From: Prevotellaceae bacterium
GTDB lineage: Bacteria; Bacteroidota; Bacteroidia; Bacteroidales; Bacteroidaceae
NCBI GenBank assembly: GCA_905371275.1
Contig: CAJPLH010000046.1
Coordinates: 1 to 12,222 of the forward strand
Direction of reading: 5' to 3'
DNA length: 12,222 bases
Both the position numbers and the translations under genes were made by a program. A model generated the notes under the pieces. The model saw only the letters and a list, made by a program, of their open reading frames with translations. It searched no databases and was not told where the DNA came from. How positions within the stretch are numbered: position 1 is the stretch's first letter; each line of letters opens with the position of its first letter. Shown one piece after another: positions 1 to 6,531 of the stretch.

Positions 1-774
1 CGCGACTACGTGGAATATCTCGACAGCATTATCGACCTTATGCACAAGGCGCAAATGGCCTACAATGCCAATCTCGACTGGATGCGTGAACGCGGACTTC
101 TCCCCCTCTTCGATGCTGGCTACATCAACATCAAGCGCCAATATCTCACCATCGGTGTAAACGGTATTGTGGAAGCTGCAGAAAGTTTGGGCATCACCAT
201 CAGCGACAACGAGGAGTATGCTAACTTTGTGGAACGCATCCTCTCGCTCATCGAGCACTACAACAAGAAATATCGCTCTAAAGACCTCCTCTTCAACTGC
301 GAAATGATTCCTGCTGAAAACGTGGGAGTGAAACACGCACGTTGGGACAAAGCCGATGGCTACTATGTGCCTCGCGATTGCTACAACAGCTATTTCTATG
401 TGGTGGAAAACAAAAACATCGACCCCATCGAGAAATTCCGTCTCCACGGTCGTCGCTACATCGACCATCTCACAGGCGGAAGCGCGCTCCACTGCAACCT
501 CGAGGAGCATCTGTCGCAAGCACAATATCGTCATCTCCTCCGCGTAGCCGCACAAGAGGGTTGCAACTATTTCACCTTCAACATCCCCAACACGCTGTGC
601 AACCACTGCGGACACATCGACAAGCGATATCTCACCAAATGCCCGCACTGCGAGAGTCAAGACGTGGACTATCTCACACGCATCATTGGTTATCTCAAAC
701 GTGTGTCCAACTTCTCCATCGACCGCCAGCGCGAAGCCGAACGCAGATATTATGCGGTGATGTCTAAGAAGTAA
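1..774 (+). CDS. nrdD: Anaerobic (class III) ribonucleoside-triphosphate reductase, C-terminal part
   Basis: This is the 3' part of the gene; the reading frame is open to the left edge, so the start is outside the window. The enzyme reduces ribonucleoside triphosphates to deoxy forms under anaerobic conditions, using a glycyl radical. Visible hallmarks are a long stretch of the ten-stranded barrel (segments such as GVNGIVEAAESLGI), a four-cysteine zinc site near the C-terminus (CNHC with codons at 598-609, CPHC at 640-651), and the radical loop RIIGYL, whose glycine codon is 688-690, 27 residues before the end. The finger-loop active-site cysteine would lie upstream of the window. nrdG, its activase, follows 84 bases downstream on the same strand. 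The fit to the family is very good. The loop reads IIGYL rather than the E. coli type CGYLG, a difference I believe is common in this family. Confidence 0.96.
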   Translation, partial: RDYVEYLDSIIDLMHKAQMAYNANLDWMRERGLLPLFDAGYINIKRQYLTIGVNGIVEAAESLGITISDNEEYANFVERILSLIEHYNKKYRSKDLLFNCEMIPAENVGVKHARWDKADGYYVPRDCYNSYFYVVENKNIDPIEKFRLHGRRYIDHLTGGSALHCNLEEHLSQAQYRHLLRVAAQEGCNYFTFNIPNTLCNHCGHIDKRYLTKCPHCESQDVDYLTRIIGYLKRVSNFSIDRQREAERRYYAVMSKK

Positions 775-796
775 TCCCCAATTGGTCATTCATAAC

Positions 797-835
797 AAAA
801 ATAAGCCGCGCTCTTTTCAAGCGTGGCTTATTTTT
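797..835 (+). terminator. Hairpin with A/T flanks between nrdD and nrdG
   Basis: Bases 797-812 pair with 820-835: sixteen consecutive pairs including one G-T wobble, around a 7-base loop. The arms begin with an A run and end with a T run, the form of an intrinsic terminator that could work on both strands. It starts 22 bases after the nrdD stop and ends 23 bases before the chosen nrdG ATG. It could reduce read-through so that nrdG is made in smaller amounts than nrdD, or protect the 3' end of nrdD mRNA. I see no convincing separate nrdG promoter between the hairpin and the ATG. Confidence 0.75.
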
Positions 836-858
836 CTCACCTATTTAGGTATTCCTCT

Positions 859-1329
859 ATGCTCAAATACGTCAATCACGACATTGTGTTCCAAGAATTT
901 CCCGACGAAGTCACTCTCGCCATCAACCTCTCGCGCTGTCCTTGTGCCTGTCCTGGGTGTCACAGCACCTATTTGTGGGGCGACAATGGCGAAGAACTCA
1001 CCTTGGAGCGTCTTCGTGCCTTAGCTTCCCACTATGGCAACTCCATCACGTGCCTTTCGCTTATGGGAGGGGACAACGATCCGCGCAGTGTATTGACGCT
1101 TTTGGCCACAATTCGCGAAGAATTTCCTCATCTCCACACGGGTTGGTATAGTGGTCGCGACCAACTTCCCACATTTTTTTCCGAACACATTCCACCCACC
1201 TACGTCAAAGTGGGATCGTGGCGCGCCGAGTGTGGTTCACTCAACAGTCGTTCCACCAATCAGCGACTCTATCGCTATGAAACAAATGGGCAAAGCGAAG
1301 ACATCACCAGTCGTTTTTGGAAAGAATAG
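859..1329 (+). CDS. nrdG: Anaerobic ribonucleotide reductase activating protein (radical SAM)
   Basis: A 156-residue radical SAM activase that uses a [4Fe-4S] cluster and S-adenosylmethionine to create the glycyl radical on NrdD. The cluster motif CX3CX2C is C27, C31 and C34, within the segment SRCPCACPGCHS; an extra cysteine (C29) sits inside it. The SAM-binding GGD motif is at residues 70-72, and the C-terminal part (NQRLYRY, DITSRF) is typical of short Bacteroidetes NrdG proteins. The frame is also open to a GTG at 823, but that codon lies inside the terminator-like hairpin. The ATG at 859 gives MLKYVNHDIVFQE, the expected family N-terminus, so I chose it. The ribosome site is weak (TTAGG about ten bases upstream). 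The gene follows nrdD and converges with the CYTH gene. Confidence 0.94.
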   Translation: MLKYVNHDIVFQEFPDEVTLAINLSRCPCACPGCHSTYLWGDNGEELTLERLRALASHYGNSITCLSLMGGDNDPRSVLTLLATIREEFPHLHTGWYSGRDQLPTFFSEHIPPTYVKVGSWRAECGSLNSRSTNQRLYRYETNGQSEDITSRFWKE

Positions 1330-1388
1330 TGAGTAGTACTGTTATGAGTTGCGCAATAAAAGTTTAATGACCGGTTGGGGATTAAGGT

Positions 1389-1865
1389 CTAATGATTATC
1401 CCACGTGCAGAAGGGATGTTGAGTGAGTTGACTGTTATAATAGCGTCTGTCGCCAGTCACTTCTTGTCCGAGCCATTCGGGTTTATTGAAAGAGGTGTCC
1501 GGAGAGGGTAGTTCTATTTCGGCGACCACCAAACCAGCATTGTCACCGTGAAACTCATCGACCTCAAAGGTGAAATCATTACACGGCACGAGCCAGCGCG
1601 TTTTGTCGATGACCCCAGGCAAACATAAGGGGAGGAGTAATTGCACTTCTTCGAGAGATATTTCCTTTTCCCACTCCAAACGCGAGAGCCCATTGTCGCT
1701 TGAAGCACCTTTGATGGTGATGAACCCCTTGTTGCCCCAACGGCGGATGCGGACAGTGCGTCCTGTGTCTACTGACAGATACCCCTGCGTGATGCGCACC
1801 TGTTCAGTGGCGACCGATTGATAGTCGCCCACAACTAAAAATTTACGTTCAATTTCGAGAGCCAT
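1389..1865 (-). CDS. CYTH-domain protein (triphosphate tunnel metalloenzyme family)
   Basis: 158 residues, nearly all one CYTH domain. The signature ExExK is E4-x-E6-x-K8 (EIERKFLV), followed by the basic strand VRIRRWG around 38-44, the lysine strand ITIKG around 49-53, the acidic strands WEKEIS (65-70) and VAEIELP (114-120), and a C-terminal YYNSQLTQHP (142-151). Members bind a triphosphate and divalent metal in a beta-barrel tunnel. Short bacterial ones of this type often act as inorganic tripolyphosphatases, while others are adenylate cyclases or thiamine triphosphatases; the sequence alone does not decide. The length suits a stand-alone domain with no CHAD partner. It lies downstream of prfB on the same strand but is separated by a long repeat-bearing gap with a terminator-like hairpin, so it probably has its own promoter, which I could not identify. 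Confidence 0.88.
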   Translation of the reverse strand: MALEIERKFLVVGDYQSVATEQVRITQGYLSVDTGRTVRIRRWGNKGFITIKGASSDNGLSRLEWEKEISLEEVQLLLPLCLPGVIDKTRWLVPCNDFTFEVDEFHGDNAGLVVAEIELPSPDTSFNKPEWLGQEVTGDRRYYNSQLTQHPFCTWDNH

Positions 1866-2050
1866 AAGTTAGAACTATTTTCTGGGAGGAGAACAAGAAA
1901 AACACACGAACAAAAAAGGACTGTTTTCCTCGCGCGCATACTACAGGAGTTTGTGTTTTTTGCTGTCACAAGTGTCACACTTCTTGGTCTAATCTCTTGA
2001 ATTTCTGAGGGATAAGAGTTTTCAATTCATCACTTGCAATAGGTGAGTAG

Positions 2051-2138
2051 AAACAACACGTCGTTTTGTGAAAAACAACACGTCATTTTATGAAAAACAA
2101 CACGTTGTTTTATAGAAAACAAGCCGTCGTTTTGGAGA
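2051..2138. repeat. Four tandem copies of a 22-bp unit
   Basis: Units begin at 2051, 2073, 2095 and 2117, an exact 22-bp period. Each starts AAACAA; the first three read AAACAACACGT, and the fourth AAACAAGCCGT. All continue into a T-rich half and end with purines. The unit is itself nearly palindromic: in the third copy 2094-2101 and 2104-2111 are perfect 8-bp arms around a central AC. The period of about two helical turns would put all copies on the same face of the DNA. There are no spacers, so this is not a CRISPR array. It could be a protein-binding array or a simple expansion; the function is unknown. Confidence 0.85.
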
Positions 2139-2202
2139 GAAAAACGAGTTTACACGAAATGGGGTACAAATTGGCGTTGTTCAATCCTCGTTAAACGCTG
2201 AA

Positions 2203-2255
2203 ATTCAGAAAAATAAATGCTGTCACAAGTGTCACACGTGACACTTGTGACAGCA
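2203..2255 (-). terminator. Likely prfB terminator: perfect 18-bp-arm hairpin with U-rich tail
   Basis: TGCTGTCACAAGTGTCAC at 2218-2235 and its exact reverse complement at 2238-2255 enclose only a central AC; a real RNA loop would open a few inner pairs. Reading the minus strand, the hairpin is followed at 2217-2209 by TTTATTTTT, as expected of an intrinsic terminator for prfB, whose stop lies 110 bases upstream. On the plus strand it is followed by CT-free A-rich sequence, so it is less suited to that direction. The arm is unusually long for a terminator and recurs at 1961-1978, which suggests a repeat origin. Confidence 0.6.
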
Positions 2256-2365
2256 AAAACACTAAAATCCCTGTATGTGTGCGTGCGCGTACGCGCGCGA
2301 GGAAATCATTTGAGTAAGCTAATATGGCTACTCCATCCAATGAATTGCAAAGAAGAGTAATCTCT

Positions 2366-3481
2366 TTATTCGGGATTTTCGGCAAATTCCATCAAGTAGG
2401 CCTTGATGAAACCATCGATTTTACCATCCATCACACCGTTCACGTCAGAAGTTTGATAGTTGGTGCGGTGGTCTTTGACGCGGCGATCGTCAAACACGTA
2501 GGAACGAATTTGAGAACCCCATTCGATTTTCTTCTTGCCAGCTTCGATTTTCGCCTGAGCCGCCTTTCGCTTTTGCAATTCGCGGTCATAGAGTTGAGAG
2601 CGGAGCAAGCGCATGGCATTTTCGCGGTTTTCCAACTGCTTACGGCTCTCCGTGTTTTCAATGAGGATTTCTTCTTCTTCGCCGGTGTCGGGATCCACAT
2701 ACTGATAGCGCAGACGCACACCCGTCTCCACCTTGTTGACGTTCTGACCACCAGCACCACCAGAGCGGAAGAGGTCCCAACTGATTTTAGAAGGATCGAC
2801 AAAAACTTCAATCGTGTCGTCCACCAAGGGGGTGACAAAGACCGAAGCGAAGGAAGTCATACGCTTACCTTGCGCATTATATGGACTCACACGCACCAAG
2901 CGGTGCACGCCGTTTTCACTCTTGAGAAAACCATAAGCCATATCGCCTTCCACCTCGAAAGTAACGGTTTTGATGCCGGCTTCATCACCGTCTTGCAAGT
3001 TCGCAATGGTGGTTTTGTAGCCACTCGCTTCGGCATAGCGCAGATACATACGCATGAGCATCGAAGCCCAGTCTTGCGCTTCGGTACCGCCTGCGCCAGA
3101 ATTGATTTTGACCACACAAGACATAGCATCTTCCTCTTGGCGAAGCATATTTTTGAGTTCCAAATCTTCGATAGCCGCCAGTGCGCGTGCGTGTGCTTCA
3201 TCCACTTCTTCCTCAGTGACCATCTCGTCTTTGTAGAATTCGAAAGCCAGTTGCACTTCATCGGTCATAGACTTCGCTTCTTTGTAGCCATTGATCCATT
3301 TCTCTAATCCTTTCACGAGTTTCATTTGCTCTTCCGCACGAGCGCGATCGTCCCAAAACGCAGGGTCTTGGGTGCGAATTTGCTCTTCGGAATGTTGCAT
3401 CATCTTGGCTTCAATGTCGAGGTAGCGGTGGAGTTGTTCCACGCGGTCTTGGAGGGCTTTGAGTTGTTCGGCGGTTATCAT
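2366..3481 (-). CDS. prfB: Peptide chain release factor 2
   Basis: 371-residue RF2, which ends translation at UAA and UGA and releases the peptide. The GGQ motif is at residues 244-246 within RSGGAGGQNVNKVETGVRL. The stop-codon recognition tripeptide is SPY at 199-201, where E. coli has SPF; the spacing to GGQ (45 residues) is the same as in E. coli. The domain near 128-138 (SGAGGTEAQDW) is the family pattern. I chose the ATG at 3479-3481 because MITAEQLKAL matches the usual Bacteroidetes N-terminus; the frame stays open 18 codons further up, but that part overlaps a hairpin. The usual RF2 programmed frameshift is absent: at the homologous place (RYLD, codons about 3416-3427) the codons are CTC GAC in one frame with no TGA. 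It lies 69 bases downstream of hisS, possibly co-transcribed. No clear ribosome site is visible. Confidence 0.96.
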   Translation of the reverse strand: MITAEQLKALQDRVEQLHRYLDIEAKMMQHSEEQIRTQDPAFWDDRARAEEQMKLVKGLEKWINGYKEAKSMTDEVQLAFEFYKDEMVTEEEVDEAHARALAAIEDLELKNMLRQEEDAMSCVVKINSGAGGTEAQDWASMLMRMYLRYAEASGYKTTIANLQDGDEAGIKTVTFEVEGDMAYGFLKSENGVHRLVRVSPYNAQGKRMTSFASVFVTPLVDDTIEVFVDPSKISWDLFRSGGAGGQNVNKVETGVRLRYQYVDPDTGEEEEILIENTESRKQLENRENAMRLLRSQLYDRELQKRKAAQAKIEAGKKKIEWGSQIRSYVFDDRRVKDHRTNYQTSDVNGVMDGKIDGFIKAYLMEFAENPE

Positions 3482-3496
3482 AATGTATTGTGCCAA

Positions 3497-3535
3497 TTGT
3501 CGCTGCAAAGGAAATGTGTCCCCTTGCAGCGACAA
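3497..3535 (-). promoter_or_regulatory. Hairpin in the hisS-prfB gap
   Basis: TTGTCGCTGCAA at 3497-3508 and its exact reverse complement at 3524-3535 form a 12-bp stem, extended by two G-C pairs after an A-C mismatch. It lies 16 bases before the prfB ATG and 15 bases after the hisS stop. On the minus strand it is followed by TTGGCACAAT, not a T run, so it is a poor terminator. It could be an mRNA processing or stability structure, a translational control element in the prfB leader, or a protein-binding palindrome. Confidence 0.6.
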
Positions 3536-3550
3536 AGATTAGGTTTTAAT

Positions 3551-4915
3551 TTATTGAGCTTGAATGAGCTGAATGAGTTGTTCGAGCGACACTTGTTGCT
3601 GTTCGCCTGTGGCCATATTTTTGAGTGCGATGAGATTTTGCTCCATTTCGCTTTCTCCCACAAGCGCCACAAATGGAATTTGTCGCGCGTTGGCATAGTT
3701 CATTTGCTTCTTCATCTTCGCAGCATCGGGGAACACCTCGGTGGCAATGCCAGCTTCACGAGTGGCACGTGCCAACTTCAAGCAGTGCGCTGCTTCTGCT
3801 TCACCGAAATTGATGAAGAGGAGGTCCACACTTGCGGCCGTAGTGGCAGGGTAGAGTTCGAGTTGGTTGAGCACGTCGTAGATGCGATCAGCACCAAAGG
3901 AGATACCCACGCCAGAGAGTCCCGGAAGTCCGAAGATGCCGGTGAGATTGTCGTAGCGTCCACCGCCCGTGATGGAACCAATTTCGACATCGAGCGCTTT
4001 CACCTCAAAGATGCACCCCGTGTAGTAGTTCAAACCGCGTGCAAGCGTGAGGTCGAGTTCTAGCACGTTTTTCAGCGAATCTCCAAGCGCATTGAGCACG
4101 AATTCGAGTTCATCGCAACCTTTCAATCCCACTTCACTTGCAGCCAATACTTGTCGCATGGTTGCAATTTTGTCGGCATTCGTGCCAGAGAGAGAGATGA
4201 TGGGTTGCAGCGTTTCCACTTGTTGAGCAGACAGACCGGCAGCCAGCAGTTCTTCGTTGACCTTGTCGAGACCAATTTTGTCGAGTTTATCGATGGCCAC
4301 GGTGATATCCACGATTTTGTCGGCAGCTCCGAGCACTTCTGCAATACCGGTGAGGAGTTTGCGGTTGTTGATTTTAATAGCAACGCGGATGCCAAAGCGT
4401 GTGAACACTTCGTCAACGATTTGCATCAATTCCACCTCGTTGAGAAGAGAATCGCTACCCACCACGTCAGCATCGCATTGATAGAATTCGCGATAGCGTC
4501 CTTTTTGAGGACGGTCGGCGCGCCAAACGGGCTGGATTTGGAAACGCTTGAAGGGAAGTTGGAGTTCTTCGCGGTGTTGCACCACATAGCGTGCAAAAGG
4601 CACAGTGAGGTCATAGCGCAATCCTTTCTCGCAAAACTTAGCGGCAAGGGCAGCTGCGGAGTCTGCTTCATATTGTTCGGTGGAAACAGAGCGCGTGAAG
4701 TCTCCGCTGTTGAGAATTTTGAAGAGCAATTTGTCGCCTTCTTCACCATATTTCCCCATGAGGGTGGAGAGGTTTTCCATCGCAGGGGTTTCGATTTGCG
4801 AAAAACCATAAAGGCGGTAAACACTGCGGATGGTGTCGAAGATGTAGTTGCGTCGTGCCATTTCGATGAATCCGAAATCGCGCGTACCTTTGGGTATAGA
4901 GGGTTTCTGTGCCAT
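3551..4915 (-). CDS. hisS: Histidyl-tRNA synthetase
   Basis: 454-residue class II aminoacyl-tRNA synthetase that charges tRNA-His in the cytoplasm. It begins with the family N-terminus (IPKGTRDF, residues 7-14). Motif 2 spans about 121-147 (FQIQPVWRADRPQKGRYREF and on to YQCD), the histidine-specific loop LARGLNYYTG is at 291-300, and motif 3 with GVGISFGADR is at 335-344. The C-terminal part from about 362 (DLLFINFG through VALVGESE) is the anticodon-binding domain. The length is normal and nothing essential is missing. The start ATG at 4913-4915 gives the expected MAQKPSIPKGTRDF. prfB follows on the same strand after 69 bases and the exported phosphatase/nuclease-like gene precedes it by 104 bases. 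No T-box-like leader is visible. Confidence 0.97.
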   Translation of the reverse strand: MAQKPSIPKGTRDFGFIEMARRNYIFDTIRSVYRLYGFSQIETPAMENLSTLMGKYGEEGDKLLFKILNSGDFTRSVSTEQYEADSAAALAAKFCEKGLRYDLTVPFARYVVQHREELQLPFKRFQIQPVWRADRPQKGRYREFYQCDADVVGSDSLLNEVELMQIVDEVFTRFGIRVAIKINNRKLLTGIAEVLGAADKIVDITVAIDKLDKIGLDKVNEELLAAGLSAQQVETLQPIISLSGTNADKIATMRQVLAASEVGLKGCDELEFVLNALGDSLKNVLELDLTLARGLNYYTGCIFEVKALDVEIGSITGGGRYDNLTGIFGLPGLSGVGISFGADRIYDVLNQLELYPATTAASVDLLFINFGEAEAAHCLKLARATREAGIATEVFPDAAKMKKQMNYANARQIPFVALVGESEMEQNLIALKNMATGEQQQVSLEQLIQLIQAQ

Positions 4916-4980
4916 AGAGCTAATGAGTCGTTGGAAGTTGGAGGGGGAATGCCCCTTTTCTGTTTATCTGTGTCTAGGGG

Positions 4981-5009
4981 TGTGGAAATCAAAGCGTCTT
5001 TGCTCCACA
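4981..5009 (-). promoter_or_regulatory. Hairpin just 3' of the EEP-family gene
   Basis: TGTGGA (4981-4986) pairs with TCCACA (5004-5009), and inside it CAAAG (4990-4994) pairs with CTTTG (4998-5002) around a CGT loop, with a small internal bulge. On the minus strand it begins 11 bases after the stop codon of the upstream gene. The downstream side is C-rich rather than T-rich, so it is more likely a 3'-end stability or Rho-associated structure than an intrinsic terminator. Confidence 0.45.
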
Positions 5010-5019
5010 GGAAAGAGTT

Positions 5020-6159
5020 TTACTTCGCATTTTTCACCAAGAAAATCTGCGTGGGAAGGTGGTCGGAGTAGCCATTGATCCAGGTGCCTCCGGCTGTGGT
5101 GCGCTTGGGTGCGCCCTTGTATTTACCTTCAGCTTGGAGGAGATAGTCGCGAGAGAAGACCGCATTGGTGAGCAAGTGCAAACGCGTGGGTTGCGACTTG
5201 TCGAGGAGTCCGGCAGAGAAAATGATTTGGTCGAAGAGATTCCACTTACCTCGGTAGTAGAGCGTGCCGATGCCTTTGTTGTAGAGCATATCCCACCAAG
5301 GGTTATATAGATCGTCGGGCGAAGTGACGTCCGTTGCTTGATGTTTAGCACCGAGCGCCTCGGGAGCATCCACAGAGGCATTGTTGGGGTCGTCGTTGAG
5401 GTCACCCATAATCACAATGCGCGCACCAGGATGTTGTTGGAGAAGTGCTTCTTTCAACTTGCGCACTTGGTAGCCTGCGCGTTCACGCACAGGACTTTGT
5501 GCACCTCGAGAAGGCCAGTGATTGACGATGAAGAAGAATTTTTCATCTCCCAAGCGTCCGCCAACGGTGAGAAAACCGCGAGTGATGTAGGTGGTGTCGC
5601 CGATGAGTTCCCCATTTTTATTGGAATGGGGTTGAATCTTTCCGTCAGCGTCCCAGTAGAATCCCAAATCAACATCCGGTTGCAGCGAATCGCGATAAAC
5701 GAAAGGCACGAGCATAGCCGATTCTAGGTGGAAAACTTTTGGGTTGTAGAGCAAAGCCACGTCGATGCCGCGACGGTCGGGACCTTCAAAATGCACAGCT
5801 TTGTATCCTCGTTTAGATAAAGAGGGTTGTTGGAGCAAGTCGTCGAGAACGTGGCGATTTTCCACCTCGCTCAGTCCCACCACAGCAGCACCTGCAGGGT
5901 TTTTGGTGTTTTCCACCTCAGTGCACAACTCACTGATGACTTGCGACATATTGTGGAGTTTGGCTTGATACTTCTGTTCGTTCCACTGATAAGAACCAGT
6001 GGGAAGAAATTCGTGGTCATCCTTGCCAGGGTCGTGTGTGGTGTCGAAGAGATTTTCGACATTATAGAAGGCTACACCATAAAGGATTTTCTTTTGTGCC
6101 GCAGCGTGGAGTTGTCCTCCCAAAACAAGGACAAGGAGTGTAAGAAAAAAGTGCTTCAT
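5020..6159 (-). CDS. Exported endonuclease/exonuclease/phosphatase (EEP) family protein
   Basis: 379 residues with a signal peptide (MKHFFLTLLVLVLGGQLHAA, likely cut near residues 20-22), so probably periplasmic or secreted. The rest is one DNase I-like EEP domain. Visible motifs in order: FYNVENLFD (31-39) with the first metal-binding Asn; GLSEVEN (95-101) with the metal-binding Glu E98; GPDRRGIDVALLY (126-138); the catalytic-type NHW (213-215); GDLND (252-256) with the Asp/Asn pair; and the terminal SDH (365-367), whose His is the general base. All core residues are present, so it should be active on a phosphodiester or phosphomonoester; the substrate (DNA, RNA, nucleotide or phospholipid) cannot be told from sequence. 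It reads away from a lipoprotein nuclease across a 372-base gap and lies upstream of hisS. Confidence 0.88.
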   Translation of the reverse strand: MKHFFLTLLVLVLGGQLHAAAQKKILYGVAFYNVENLFDTTHDPGKDDHEFLPTGSYQWNEQKYQAKLHNMSQVISELCTEVENTKNPAGAAVVGLSEVENRHVLDDLLQQPSLSKRGYKAVHFEGPDRRGIDVALLYNPKVFHLESAMLVPFVYRDSLQPDVDLGFYWDADGKIQPHSNKNGELIGDTTYITRGFLTVGGRLGDEKFFFIVNHWPSRGAQSPVRERAGYQVRKLKEALLQQHPGARIVIMGDLNDDPNNASVDAPEALGAKHQATDVTSPDDLYNPWWDMLYNKGIGTLYYRGKWNLFDQIIFSAGLLDKSQPTRLHLLTNAVFSRDYLLQAEGKYKGAPKRTTAGGTWINGYSDHLPTQIFLVKNAK

Positions 6160-6531
6160 CTAAAAGAGTTGACTGCTATTTCTAGGGATATGTAGATAAT
6201 TACTCGGCAAAATTACGCAACATTGTTGGAACACACGCAGTTTGCAGGCTTCGAAATTGCGGAAAATATGAGGAAACATTAAAAAACTGGCCTTAGTGTG
6301 CGAAATATGCCGAGAGTGATGGCGAATCTTTCTGTTTTTTTCTAACTTTGCTTATCCATATTGAGATGCAGCTTTTTGCCTTTTTCAGTAGATATTTTGC
6401 TTCTCTGAAGATGAAAAGGCCGAAATTTCGAAGGTCGATGGAGGTTTAGAAAGAAATAATAAATCTAGCGAAAAGCGCACTCTCTTCTCCACTCTCCCAT
6501 ATTCCCACAGAACAGTATAAACTTTCACGCA
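6160..6531. promoter_or_regulatory. Divergent regulatory gap between two exported-enzyme genes
   Basis: No coding region is visible. Two matches to the Bacteroidetes -7 box TAnnTTTG are present: TAATTTTG on the minus strand (6215-6208), about 50 bases from the EEP gene start, and TAACTTTG on the plus strand (6343-6350), about 180 bases from the nuclease start. Neither has a clear -33 TTTG at the usual distance. If the plus-strand box is used, the nuclease mRNA would have a leader of about 175 bases, in which GCCTTTTTCA (6378-6387) can pair imperfectly with TGAAAAGGC (6412-6420). Confidence 0.45.

Larger units (their letters stand above)
1925..2305. repeat. Nested inverted-repeat element of about 380 bp
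   Basis: The ends match as a perfect 13-bp inverted repeat: TTTCCTCGCGCGC at 1925-1937 and its reverse complement at 2293-2305. Inside it, 1953-1978 (a GTG, six T, then GCTGTCACAAGTGTCAC) matches the reverse complement of 2238-2262 except for one extra T. The two inverted repeats are in the same order and at roughly similar distances, so the two flanks appear to be inverted copies of one another around an interior that holds the 22-bp tandem repeats. It resembles a non-coding mobile element (MITE-like) or a repetitive extragenic element, but I see no clear target-site duplication. Confidence 0.65.
1866..2365. other. 500-base gap without genes, carrying a compound repeat element
   Basis: I see no coding region with family resemblance on either strand. 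The gap lies 3' of prfB and 5' of the CYTH gene (both minus strand). It contains the structures listed separately: an outer inverted repeat (1925-1937 with 2293-2305), an inner inverted repeat (1953-1978 with 2238-2262), a perfect long-arm hairpin (2218-2255), four 22-bp tandem units (2051-2138) and a 28-bp alternating pyrimidine-purine run (2272-2299). No transposase fragment, tRNA or obvious small RNA gene is visible. Confidence 0.85.

Noticed and set aside
823..858. Upstream GTG start for nrdG
   Set aside because: The GTG lies within the right arm of the terminator-like hairpin, and the added residues do not match the family; the ATG at 859 gives the expected N-terminus.
1362..1384. Short TTAAT/ATTAA inverted repeat between nrdG and the CYTH gene
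   Set aside because: Only five AT pairs with a large loop; too weak to call a terminator.
2051..2138. Possible CRISPR array
   Set aside because: The units are directly adjacent with no variable spacers and there are no cas genes in the window.
1925..2305. Insertion sequence
   Set aside because: The interior is under 400 bases and encodes no transposase; at most it is a non-autonomous element.
2324..3307. Long plus-strand open frame of 327 codons opposite prfB
   Set aside because: It is the antisense shadow of prfB, whose motifs are complete; its translation is rich in His, Phe and Arg with no recognisable family.
3482..3535. 18-codon upstream extension of prfB
   Set aside because: The extension is encoded by the hairpin sequence and has no match to RF2 N-termini; MITAEQLKAL is the family start.
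4942..4958. GGGG/CCCC mini-hairpin upstream of hisS
   Set aside because: About five pairs; could be chance and has no clear role.
4151..5071. Long plus-strand open frame opposite hisS
   Set aside because: It overlaps the intact hisS gene and has no domain resemblance or start signal of its own.
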